DNA from: Platanthera guangdongensis
Lineage: Eukaryota > Streptophyta > Magnoliopsida > Asparagales > Orchidaceae
Direction: 5' to 3'
Assembly (NCBI GenBank): GCA_039583875.1
Contig: CM077161.1
Coordinates: forward strand, 64,237,885 to 64,301,884
DNA length: 64,000 nucleotides
Shown: positions 10,382-21,783 of the stretch, in pieces
Layout: every line of letters starts with the position of its first letter
Numbering within the stretch: the first letter of the stretch is position 1
Position numbers and translations under genes: made by a program
The notes under the pieces: generated by a model
Told to the model about the DNA's origin: nothing
Seen by the model: only the letters and a program-made list of their open reading frames with translations
Database searches by the model: none

Positions 10382-11860
10382 TCATGAGTTCGATAACAGT
10401 AATTGTTCCGTCGCAGCAGGAAGTAAATCGTTAGGAAAATAGAGTTTTAATCGCTGACCATTTACCTTAAATTCACCCTTATCCGGGTGCGAAATGAGAA
10501 CCGTCCCATGAGGCCAAGCCTCTTTAACAATAAAGGGGAAGGACCATCGCGATTTTAATTTACCTGGAAAGAGGCGAAGCCGAGAGTTATAAAGAAGGAT
10601 GAGATCGCCCGACGAAAAAGATTTAGGAAATTTAATATTTTTGTCATGGTAGAACTTTGTTCGCTCTTTATAAAGCATATTACTCTCGTAAGCGTTCGCC
10701 CACCACTCGTCAATTTCATTGAGCTGAAATTTACGGTGTTCGGCGGTTAGGGTTGGATCTAGATTTAATGTTTTGAGGGGCCAAAACGCACGGTGCTCTA
10801 ACTCAACCGGAAGTTGGCAAACCTTACCATAAACCAAGCGATACGGCGTACAGCCGATGGCGGTCTTATATGCTGTTTGATAGGCCCATAGGGCATCATC
10901 TAGTTTTAGTGCCCAATCCTTCCTGTTTAAGGATACGGTTTTCTCTAAAATACGTTTCAATTCTCGATTAACAACCTCGACTTGACCGCTCGTCTTGGGG
11001 TGATAGGAGGTGGAAAGTTTGTTCGTTACTCCATATTTTGCCAAAATTTTGGCAAACTGGCTATTGCAGAAATGGATTCCCATGTCACTAATTATAGCGC
11101 GTGGTGTACCAAATCGAGAGAATAATTTTTTTAGAAAGTGTACAATGGCTCATGCATCGTTGGTGGGGAGAGCTTGTGCTTCCGTCCACCTTGATACATA
11201 GTCGACAGCTACGAGAATGTATTTATTTTGATAAGATGGGGGAAGGGGGCCAATGAAGTCGATGCCCCAAAGATCGAAGATTTTGCATTCGAGGAAAAAA
11301 TTTTGAGGCATCTCGTCCCACCGTGAGATATTGCCTGCCCGCTGGCAACTATCGCAAGTTCTCACTAGGGTGTGAGCATCCTTGAATAGCGTGGGCCAAT
11401 AGAAACCTGCCTCCAGCACCTTTCTTGCGGTGCGGTTCGCTTGATGATGACCACCTGTTGGTCCTTCATGGCAATGTCCGAAAATTTGCACTCCTTCTTC
11501 ACTCGAAACGCAACGCCACACTACCTGATCCGCACAGATTCTGAATAAGAAAGGGTCTTCCCAAAAGTAATTCTTTAAATCAGAAAAGAATTTCTTCTTT
11601 TTCTGACATGAGAATTCCTTTGGCAAGACCCGAGCCACTAAATAATTGGCAAAGTCGGCGAACCAGGGCACAAGATAATCTTTTGAATTTTCGAGAGCGA
11701 AGAGGCGCTCTTCAGGGAATTTATCATTAATGTCGGCTTCCATTAATAATTCGCTGGCAGGGTTTTCTAAACGAGATAAATGGTCGGCCGCCAAAATTTC
11801 GGCCCCTCTTTTGTCCCGGATTTCTAAATCAAACTCCTGCAAGAGGAGGATCCATCGCAA
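10382..11860 (-). pseudogene. ATH RNase H end and integrase
   Basis: One frame is interrupted by a TGA at 11150-11152. The first part carries the RNase H to integrase junction (LAADHLSRLENP), an HHCC zinc finger (GHCHEGPTGGHH ... CDSCQRAG) and the first catalytic Asp in GIDFIGPLP. The second part (from 11083) carries the second Asp region and [14 protein letters not shown] with the catalytic Glu, then a C-terminal domain ending near 10382. Integrase joins the cDNA ends to host DNA. The stop fits CGA to TGA. Confidence 0.85.
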
Positions 11861-11925
11861 AAGGCGGGGCTTTGCGTCCGCTTTGCTAAATAAAAAACGA
11901 AGAGCTGAGTGATCCGTAAAAACGA

Positions 11926-13035
11926 TTACTTTGGAGAGGGTGATATAAGACCTAATCTTATCAAAGGCAAAAAAATTGCTATGAGCTCTTTCTCGGTGGT
12001 GGTGTAGTTGGCCTGTGCAGACGTGAGTGTCTTGGTTGCATAATAAATCAGGTGGAATAATTTATCCACCCGCTGGCCTAAGACCGCGCCTACCGCAGTA
12101 TCACTAGCATCACACATGATTTCGAAAGGGAGCGACCAATCCGGAGCTACTAAAATTGGAGAGTTTACTAATTTTTCTTTTATTAAATTGAAAGCAAGAA
12201 GACAATCGTTGTTAAAATTGAAAGGTGACTCTTTCTCGAGAAGATGGGTTATCAGCTTCGTTATTTTGGAAAATTTTTGGATAAAACACCGATAAAATCC
12301 CGCGTGCACAAGAAAACTATGAATGGCTTTAATATTTGTTGGAGGGGGGAGCTTTTCAATAATTTCGATCTTGGCCCGGTCGACCTCGATTCCCTTGCCT
12401 GAAATCTTATGGCCGAGGACTAATCCCTCTCGGACCATAAAATGGCATTTCTCCCAGTTGAGGGCTAGGTTAGTTTCCTCACAACGAGTCAACACACGCT
12501 CGAGATTGTTTAAACAATTCGCAAAAGAACTACCAAACACCGAGAAGTCGTCCATAAAAACCTCCATTACTTCTTCTACCAATTCATCGAATATCGCCAG
12601 CATACATTGCTGAAATGTACCCGGTGCATTACATAAACCAAATGGCATCCGTCTATAAGCGAAGGTGCCAAATGGACAGGTAAAGGTAGTCTTCTCTTGG
12701 TCTTCAGGTGAAATAGGGATTTGGAGGTACCCCGAGAGACCGTCGAGAATGCAGTAGAAGGAGTGACCGGAAAGTCATTCTAAAATTTGGTCGATAAAGG
12801 AGAGCGAGAAGTGGTCTTTTCGGGTGGCATGATTTAGTTTGCGATAATCAATGCACATCTGCCAACCCGTAATAGTACGAGTTGGAATTAATTTGTTATT
12901 TTCATTGGCCACTACCGTGACCCCGCCTTTCTTTGGCACGAGCTGGACTGGGCTTACCCAAGTACTATCGGAGATGGGATAGATAATTCCCGCATCTAGA
13001 AGCTTAATATCCTCAGCCTTCAAGACATCGTTCAT
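11926..13035 (-). pseudogene. ATH reverse transcriptase and RNase H
   Basis: The frame starts in the RT fingers (SPVQLVPKKGG ... MCIDYRKLNHATRKDHF), is cut by a TGA at 12775-12777, and continues in the same frame through MPFGLCNAPGTFQ and the catalytic VFMDDFSVFG (FMDD in place of YMDD) to the RNase H start (CDASDTAVGAVLGQ). A frameshift near 11980 separates it from the rest of RNase H. The TGA fits CGA to TGA. Confidence 0.88.
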
Positions 13036-13050
13036 GTTTGGATTTAAACG

Positions 13051-13929
13051 TCATTGGGGCTGGATAGTACTACGAAAGTTATTATCTAAGAAGATCTTGT
13101 GTGTACAGAATGATGGGCTAATCCCCTTAATATCGGATAACTGCCATGCAATTGCATGGTAGTGATTTTGCAAAACTAGAGTCAACTCAGAAAATTCTGA
13201 GTTGCTCAGATCCGAGGAGATAATAACCGGTAGCTTAGAGTCATTTTGGAGGAAAAGATACTGCAGATGAGGGGGGAGTTTCTTAAGCTCCAATATGGGT
13301 GGTTCCTCGTAAGAGGTTTTGAATTTTATGTTGTCCATGGGAAGCGATTCGGGGAGGGTAGTGCGAGAGACTTCCTCTAAGCAGAAGAGCACAGTGATAA
13401 GAGATTTATCAAATGGTGGAGAAATTAATTCCAAAGGCACAAAAAATTCATTTTCGAAGAATTCCTCTAGATAAAAGCAGGAATCATCTTGCTCTAGGGT
13501 GTTGCGTATGGAAGGATTAATGCTGAAAGTGATTTCATCATCTCCAACCCGAAGGAGGAGCTTTCCATCACTAACATCAATAATAGCGCGGGAGGTGGCA
13601 AGGAAGGGGCGGCCGAGTATCAGGGGTACATCGGCATCCCCTTCGATGTCTAGGATGACAAAATCCACCGGAAAGATGAATTTTTCCACCTTGACTAAGA
13701 CATCCTCCACAATCCCTATCGAATAGTTCACAGAACGATCGGCTAGCTGTATGCTCATACGAGTGGGGTTCGGAGACCCTAGACCTAATTTCTTAAAAAG
13801 CAAAAAGGGCATGAGATTTATGCTTGCTCCGAAGTCCGCCAACGCATGTTTGACAAACGAATTACCGAATAGGCACGGGATGGAGAACCTTCCCGGGTCA
13901 TTTGCCTTGCGGGGTAATTTGTTGAGCAC
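13051..13929 (-). pseudogene. ATH aspartic protease region
   Basis: There are 293 codons with the active site ADFGASINLMP near residue 32 (D-F-G-A-S), the flap region, and LGRPFLATSRAIID at about residues 103-118, all typical of Athila pol. It ends at a TGA (13051-13053) that is in frame with the RT and fits CGA to TGA, so protease and RT were one polyprotein. Confidence 0.85.
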
Positions 13930-14118
13930 AACCGCGGAGCATTCTACATTTAAGGAAATATGTGAAATATCCTCGAGCGTTTTCTTATTTGATAGGAGCT
14001 CCTTGAGATATTTCGCTTATTTCGGCATTTGAGAGATAGCCTCGCAGAACGGCACGTTTATATGAATTTTTGTTAGAATTTCTAAAAATTTTTTGTAACT
14101 TTCTTCAGCGCGTTCATT

Positions 14119-15658
14119 TTAAAGTTTAGACGGATACGGTAATTTTGGATTAGACATATGTGGCGTAGGCGTAGTAGGCAAATTCGAAGCTAAAATAACA
14201 GGAGGAGAGAGAGGAGAAGGGAGATGTACCATAGGTTCGCTTGGTATAGCAACTTTTTTCCACTGCGGAGGGTAATGGAGTTTGCACTTTCTCTTGGATT
14301 TTGCTCGGTATTGCCTGACAAAGCTCCCTGTTGCCAATCGGAGACCATCTTGGCTAGCTGTCCCACTTGGTTTTCCAAGTTGTTGATGGACCCGGCAATA
14401 TTCCTGATATTTGTTTCATTTGTAGCAACGTATTTGGCAAAGACCTCTACAAGTGAAGAGGGCTTTGCCTATTGCGGTTGGAAACCAGGTGGATTTAAAT
14501 TTAAGGGGGGAGCTAGATTAAATGTTTGGCTATGATTATGAGGGGGGTTATGGGGGCGTTGAGCATTTCCTTGGTTGCTGCATGAGAAATTCGGATGGCT
14601 CCTATAACCCGCATTGTAAGTGTTATTGTACGGTGCATTATTCGGGTTATAGGAGGACCGAGGAGCATAACCCATGAAGTCAACATGCTCTTCTGTAAAA
14701 GCAGAGTTATTATAATTATTAAACCAAGGAGAAGTGGTGGAGGAAGCAGTCATCTCCGTCACTTGCTTTGTTAACCGCTCAACTTGGAGGGCATGATTCG
14801 AAGTAGCGTCAATTTCAAAGACTCCCGCTGGTTTGTTAGCCCACACACGGGGCACATTCCATTGATATGAATTCATAGCCATTTCCTCAAAAAGTTCCTG
14901 AGCGGCCTCTGGGGTTTTGTTATTTAGTGTCCCCCCAGCGGCCGCATCGATCATTTGACTTGTTAAGGAATTTAGGCCGTTATAAAATATTTGCACTTGT
15001 TGCCAAATTGGAAGCGCGTGGTGTGGGCACCTTCGCAATAGCTCCTTGAAGTGCTCCCATGTATCGTTGAGAGTCTCCGAGTCTATTTGCATGAAGGATG
15101 CAATATCCGTGCGCAATTTGGCAGTCTTTGCAGGCGGGAAATACTTGGTAAGAAATTTCCCTGCGATCTCGGCCCACGTGGTGATGGACCCTCTAGGAAG
15201 AGAGCTCAGCCACTGCTTGGCCTTTGACCGCAAAGAGAAAGGAAGAGACGTAATTGAATGGCGTCATCTGAGACTCCATTGATTTTAAAAGTATCACAGA
15301 TTTCGAGAAAATTTGCAATGTGATAATTTGGATCCTCGTCCGGGAGACCATCGAAGGTTACCGACTGCTGCACCATTTGGATGATGCTGGACTTGATCTC
15401 AAAGTTATTGTTCGCCACTGTGGGGCGAACAATACTTGATTGTGTACCCTCCAGGTTCGGCCTCGCATAATAGGACATAGTCCTTTGTTGGGCCTCATTT
15501 GGGTTGGGCGGATTAGGATCCATCGTTTCTGTGGCAGTGTCCCCGATCGACTCTTCGATGCCTAAATGCGATTCCTGGTCACGAGAACGGAGGCGACGCA
15601 AAGCGGTGTGCTCTATCTCAGGATCAAAAGGAATAATCGATGAGCTTTCTCGGGTCAT
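14119..15658 (-). pseudogene. ATH gag
   Basis: The Met at 15658 (MTRESSS) opens a gag that contains FDGLPDEDPNYHIANFLEIC, then, after a frameshift near 15220, the retrotransposon gag core (WLSSLPRGSITTWAEI, KYFPPAKTAKLR, DTWEHFKELL). An Asn/Pro-rich region ends at a TAG (14469-14471) that fits CAG to TAG. The frame continues with AKPSSLVEVFAKYV and ITLRSGKKL, where a frameshift follows. Gag assembles the particle. No CCHC knuckle is seen, as is usual in this lineage. Confidence 0.85.
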
Positions 15659-15780
15659 ACACTTAAAAAGAGAGAAAGAGGGGGGGGGGAAGAGATAAAA
15701 CCGTTACGAGAGCAAGAGAAAAGGAAAAACGATAAAATTAATAGCTATCTTTTTTTCAAAATATCAAAACATGAGTCCCC

Positions 15781-15799
15781 GGCAACAGCGCCAAAAACT
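15781..15799 (-). promoter_or_regulatory. ATH primer binding site
   Basis: Directly after the 5' LTR end the minus strand reads TTTTTGGCGCTGTTGCCGGG. It is one base away from TGGCGCCGTTGCCGGGG, the primer binding site usual in Athila/Tat elements and generally assigned to tRNA-Asp. Confidence 0.8.
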
Positions 15800-17508
15800 T
15801 GATATAAAATTATTAAGCGGAGAAGGGGTTATGCGCGGAGAAGACAAAGTTAAGGGAGGAGAAGGTGGAAGTGTAGTTGTGAGATGTTCTCCGATTCTAT
15901 ATTCGATGAAGGCAAGTATACCTTGTCGCATATAGTATAGGATATTAAGTTCAATATCAAGGTCGTATTACCCGGGGCGAATTGAGTACTTCTACTTCAA
16001 GGAGTTACTATTATCTTATCAATTAAAAGTTGTTTTGGGGTTGCTTACTAAATTAGAGAAGTGAGAATGCTTTGCTTGCAATTTTGAGAAAAGCTAAATG
16101 ATGATTAAGCGATATTACTCGATCGAGAATCACCTCGGCTTAAGTTGATCAAAAGATGCAATAATAAACTTTTTTCAATTAAAAGGCAAAAGACTTGACC
16201 GTGGAGGTGCTAAAAGCAAGAACATGCTTCTCTCGAAGTCATGCCCATCTGAGTTTAGGAAGGTCTGACCGAACTTTCGTCTGAATCGGAGGCCTAAAAC
16301 CCACTTTATGCTGCGAACCCCTTTATTGGATTTTACTCCAATCAGGGAGAATTGAACGTCTGCCTCTCTCGAGGGGTGTGAACAACTCCCTTTACTCTTG
16401 AGTGCTCATTTCAAACTTTCGGCCTCTCGGCTAGCCCAGAATGAAGCAAAGGTGGAGAGTATATATCGATGATATACCTCCAACCAGTGATAAATCAAGA
16501 GTAATTCAAGGCTAAACCCTAAAAAGGAAAGGTAAGATTCAAAGCATCATAACTTAATCACTCGAACCTCGGATCATCAAGATCGAGTACAAGGAGGATT
16601 AGTTAATCATGGTGAGGTGGAAGAGGGGGGATGAGTAGTAAAGTATAAAGACACAAAGTAGTAAAGAGAAGAAAACAAGAGCACTTTTATTAAAATTAAG
16701 ACGAGCTTACAGCATGAAAATGAACGAGATTACAAGTGCATGGAATTGAAGTCCTATTCTGGCCCTATCATTAGCAACTAAAGCATTAATAAAAGCTATT
16801 ACAAAAGATTAACTAACTAGGATTAAGGAAAATACAAAGCGAGAGAGCATAAAAGCATAAAAGGAACATTAAACAGAGGGGCAGAACCTCCCCATCTCAG
16901 CCAAAAAGTGTCCTGAACCCATGGGGAAGGGCTCAATTTATAACTTTTTTTCGGGATGGGTCGCGCCCCCTGACACGCCCTGTTAGGGCGTGTACCTGGG
17001 GCGTGACACGGTCGGTGCGACTTTTTCATGATGAAATTAACTGCTGGAGTTGACGGGCGTGGTTGTTGAATTACACGCCCATATGTCACGCCCAGGTCGG
17101 GCGTGACCCGGGGGCGTGACACATTCGGTGCGACGGTGGAGCGGGAAAAACGAGCGCGCTGCGGCGATTCCTCGGAACCTGGGGACACGCCTCTAGAACA
17201 AGCCCGTGTCGGATGTGACACAGGCGTGACAGAGGGCATGTACACTAAGTTTCCACGGAATACAGTTTCGGACCAATGCTTCATTCCTCTGGGTTACACG
17301 CCCTAGGTACACGCCCGGATAGGGCGTGACCAGGGGGCGTGTCACAGAAAATTCGGCTGAAAGCCGTGAAAACCTGCAAAAAGCAGAAAAAACGTATTAG
17401 CAACAAAAATATATACAAAGGTGAATCAAAATAAGCACTTTACAAGACATGATTTGCTTTGAAACCCTGAAAATACCCTAATAAAATTGACTATAAACCG
17501 TATTATAA
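15800..17508 (-). repeat. ATH 5' LTR
   Basis: Homologous along its length to 6830-8542. Its outer terminus reads TATTATAA at 17501-17508 where the other LTR has TATTATCA, so the terminal CA/TG has one mutation. The TSD AGAAG follows at 17509. Its TATA box (16934-16942) and GGGCGTG array (16960-17345) are kept. Confidence 0.92.
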
Positions 17509-17513
17509 AGAAG

Positions 17514-20500
17514 CGGTGGGTTGGGTCTCGCCCACCTCTAAACCGGTAATTACATTACAAGTCAGTCCTATCGTATGCCTCAACGCTGCTGTACAAAGCG
17601 GAGCTCCTGCGTACTCTTGCCGGCTGGAGCACCGGACTTTATTTGGTCAAGTGTTAAACCACACTCGCCAAGTCAACGTGTTGGCGTCGCTACATCGACC
17701 CTCCAATACCGAAGACCCACCACCTTATACCTTATGCACATGCAACCTTATTTATCAGCTACCGAGCCAAAGCTCCCCGGATCATCCCGTCTGTCATAAA
17801 CAACAACCTGGCTAAAGCTCGTCGGGCCAACCTGCCCATCACAAACCAGTACAGAGCCAAAGCTTGTCGGGCTAACCTGCCCATAACCAAAACAAATGGG
17901 CCTACTGCCCGAGACACCCAACCTATCTCCCCGAGACATCGAGGTGTGTAAAGGTGATAGCCTAGATTTACTAGTTACTCTTGCTTTCCAATTTTTGCCT
18001 ACAGTTTAGGTTTAGCCCAGGATTGCCCAAGGTATTCCCCGTGAAGGGCTCTCGAAGGTACTAGGAACTACGATGGGATCACGCCCAAGGCTCACTTTCG
18101 CAAGGAACTTACTATCATTGGTTGCTATCATGTTTCCCAAACCCTTACTTGTTTTACTGTATCTAACCGTATTGTATTTGACATTTCCTCCCCACAGGAA
18201 AGACGATCTTTCGTCAATCCCGAGCACCACCTAACACTAGCCAAACCAACACACTACTCATCGTAACTTCCAATGATGAACTCACTTCTATGTTTATCCA
18301 AACTAGCAAAATCTCTAACCCCAACTCGTGTGCCCAAATTCATACTCGAACACAATTTCTGCAGTTTTACTAAATGCAGACCACTTGAGCTATATGATGT
18401 GAGAAATGAGAGGAACTTAAAATATTCATCCAGTACCACTATAATAATAATTAGAGGGTTTTCATGACCTTTTTAGCCTAACTCTAGAATTTCATAATTT
18501 TTCCTATTTATCTGATATTTTATTTAATTATTCCAGTCATCCAAAAACACCAAGTTTGAACATGAAGTACCAATTTCAGACAAGCAAATATTCCACAAAA
18601 TTTATGATAAATACAATATGAATTTTAAACTTAAAATCCAAAGTCTCCCAATTTTGCAGCAAGGTGTAAGCCCCTAATTCTAATTTTAAATATATTCACA
18701 ATAAATCTCTTTAAGAGACACGTACAGCAAGTATACCTCGAAAAATTCAGAGAAAATTCAAGAATGATTGTAAGGACATATAAATGCTCTAGATCAAGTT
18801 TCATCATTTATTAGCAAGTAATGAGCTCTAAGCAAATTATTGAGCAATTTTCCAAGTTAATGAGCTTGTGAAGTAGATACTGCAAATATGTATTCAAAAA
18901 TTCTAACAAAATTCATACATGAGCAGTAAGGTCTAAAACTCCCTCTGCCAAATTTTCATGACCATCCAATGGGCCGTGAGATCATAATGATCAAATGATT
19001 AATTAGGACAATCACATGAGTTACAAATAAAGTGCTAAGATTATTGATCCAAAATTCCAAATTAAATAACCAGAGGTTCATACTAACCCAATGACCACAC
19101 TACCCAAATTTGCTTATGGTTTAATGAGTTTTACTAACCTATTCTAGCATCATAAAATATGTTGCCCTAAACTAGGGTTAGGATTTTGAGGGGCCTACCC
19201 TTTTCCAAATCTCCTAATATTTTTACCATAGGGCTTTAGTTACCCTAGTACCCTCCTCACCAAATTTCAAGTTCATTCAAGGTCTTTTGGCCTCATGCCC
19301 TTCACAAGGTAGAAAAGCCCTTCCTTAGGGTTTGGCCTTAGATCTTATGGCAAATCTATTTCAATCTACCACATCTTCCATGGGGAATGCTAAAAGCCAT
19401 GCCAAAATACACTTTTTAGGCAACTCAAAACCCAAAGTGCACTTTTTGACAAAAATACTCTTTTTAGGGAAAGGTTAGGGTTTGCATGATTTCAGTTCAA
19501 ACCACCTCCAAATGAGATAAAATTTTAACTAGAGATTTATAATGACCCCAAGCACAACTCACCAAAATTTGGGTGAGTTTGGAGGTCATTTGGTCCCTAA
19601 ATTAATTTACCCTAGAGAAATTAAATAATTTCAAAACTATAGAACATAGTCCCCAAAAATTCTCATTTTTGGGCAGGACTAGATATAGACTAGGATTACT
19701 CCCTATCAAAATTTCAAGTCATTTGGACCAGAGATGAAGGGTGGGCATCCATTTTGATTTATGCCTAGCCGTAGGTATAGACCCCACCAAAATGGGTGCC
19801 TTGGTCAAACCAGGCACCCAAATTGGTTCAAACCAATTTTGAATTAAAGCAGACCCGCAAGGCTACAATTTATGCGCTGACCATTTCCTCTGAATTAGCT
19901 TTAGGTATTTCTAATAAATAAAAACATTAAATACAAATTGTGTGATAGACTTTAAATAATAGAAATTCATATCCTATAGTTTAATATCATTCCCAGCGGG
20001 AATCTTTATGCAGATTGGACGTCATCTAGTTTTCTTCAACCTCCAGTTGACGGTCTCGATTCAACTCGCCTAGAGCTTCTTCGAGTCGCTGCTGCCGGCC
20101 ATCCGGCCACATCCCCGGCCGGCCACCACCACCACCACCTCCGTTGAGGTGATGGCTGTCGCCAGGCGGCGTTACAGCCGCCGGAGGGCCCTTTTCCGGT
20201 GATCCCGACTATCTCATTTTCCTCTAAAAACCAGGAAATTCGATTCTCTGATCGAGCCTGATTGTGCTCGAACCTTGGCCGAAATTAGTCCTACGATATA
20301 CCCATGGAAAAATAAGAAGGGGAGGACCTGTGTGGGTGGATGTAGCCTTGCCGATCGCAGGAGTGTCATGGTGGTGGTGGTGGTCGGATTTCTTCAACTG
20401 CAAAGTGAACTTCCTTGGCTCCTTCAGGTAAGGTGTGGAACTGAATCCCTAGAGTCCAGTGAAGCTTTTAAGAAGGAGAGTTGGGGTGTTAGGCGGGTGT

Positions 20501-21783
20501 AGGCTGCCATGGTCATTAATGGCCCTTAGTCAAATTTCGGCCATGGTGGGTGGGTGATGAAGCATGGCTCAAACCAGTCAAAGAACAGCTGGTTGGCATG
20601 GGACTGCACTCCCCTTGTCCTAATGAATTGAATGGGGGTTGGGGAAGGGGAAGGATGAGCCCCAAAGTCTTCCCCATTACTCCCTTCTCTTTCTCTCCCT
20701 TTCATTTATAACTTTTTCTCTCTCCTACTCACCAAGCATGAAATCTGACTCCTACCTAACCCAATGGCAGCCCACATGTTCATTTCATCCACTAATACAA
20801 GGTTAGCCCAAGTGAATTGGGCTTGAGCTTGAGTTAGCTTGACCTAAACCTTGACTAGGGTTGACCTTGGTCAATTTTGACTTTGAGGTTGCCCATAATG
20901 GGTCCTTGGTGACCCATTGACCTCCCCTAAGCTCTAAGTAGGGTTGACTTGGCCCTTTGGAGGTCACTTGACCCTTAATCAGGACACTCTGACCATTTTA
21001 GGGCTATAGTTGACTTAGGTCAACTTAGCCTTTTTGGTTGACCCCAATGAGTCCTTGGTGACCAATTGGCCTCTCACTAGGGTTAGGAAGGTATATGTGG
21101 GGTCCAATTGGCTAAGGGAACTTCAATTGGTCCTGTGTAGGTCAGTTTGACCCATTGTAGGTCAGTTTGACTCATTTAGGGTTAGAGTTGACTTTGGTCT
21201 ACTTAACCACTTTGACTGCCCTCCATGGGTCCTTAGTGACCCATTGGAACCACTTTAAGGTTAGGAGGACCTGAGTTGGATCCACATGGCTAAGGGAAGG
21301 TCAGTTGACCCTATGTAGGTCAGTTTGACCCATTTAGGGTTAGAGTTGACTTTGGTCAACTTAACCCCTTTGATTGCCCTCCATGGGTCCTTAGTGACCC
21401 ATTGACCCCACTTTAGGTCTAGTAAGGCCATGGTAGGGTTAGTTAGGCTTTACTAGGGCACACTGCCATTAGTTAGGGCACATTGCCCAATTTAGGCCTA
21501 GAGTGGTTCTAGGTCAACTTGGCCACCCTGGGTCGACTTCAATGGACCCTTAGGGCTCTAATGGACCTTACAATGGGTTGATAAGACCATGGTGGGGTAT
21601 GGAAGTTTTGGTGAAGCCCCATGATCATCTTAAACTAGGTTCAAAAATTTACTATTTGCAGACCATAGTGGTCTCACCTACATTCCTAGGTTCACTTGGC
21701 CCTCTTGGGCTTCCTAGGATTTTGTCATGACCTAGTCATGACGAAACCACTCCTAGGGGTCTAGTTGTTTGAGGGATGTTATA
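17514..21783 (-). repeat. TEK long LTR, proximal part
   Basis: On the minus strand this begins with TATAACATCCC at 21783, about 100 bp after the TEK integrase end, and runs to the ATH insertion. Joined to 5388-6829 it makes an LTR of about 5.7 kb, very long but in line with some Tekay/Del elements. No coding region is supported in it. It contains a GC-rich stretch with a CCACCA run (about 20080-20200) and a TTGAC-rich tandem repeat. Assignment as one LTR rests on the matching terminal inverted repeats and on adjacency; it is an inference. Confidence 0.55.
20835..21510. repeat. Degenerate tandem repeat rich in TTGAC (W-box) cores
   Basis: A phrase near GGGTCCTTRGTGACCCATTG recurs at about 20900, 21048, 21226 and 21385, giving units of roughly 150-180 bp. 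Each unit has several TTGACC/TTGACT or GGTCAA cores, about twenty in all. TTGAC(C/T) is the core of the W-box bound by WRKY factors. The array lies 270-950 bp inside the LTR start. Confidence 0.65.

Larger units (their letters stand above)
6830..17508 (-). mobile_element. ATH, Athila-like Gypsy element
   Basis: A 10.7-kb minus-strand element with LTRs of 1713 bp (6830-8542) and 1709 bp (15800-17508), flanked by AGAAG at 6825-6829 and 17509-17513. The gag, the protease-RT-RNase H-integrase order and the TGGCGC-TGTTGCCGGGG primer binding site identify the Athila lineage of plant Gypsy elements. No third ORF (the env-like gene of some Athila elements) can be read between integrase and the 3' LTR. 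It sits in the TEK 3' LTR. Confidence 0.93.

Noticed and set aside
20275..20502. A 75-codon frame with WKNKKGRTCVGG and a GC-rich neighbourhood that could be a captured host exon.
   Set aside because: It lies within the TEK LTR, has no recognisable domain, splice structure or second copy; there is too little to support a gene.
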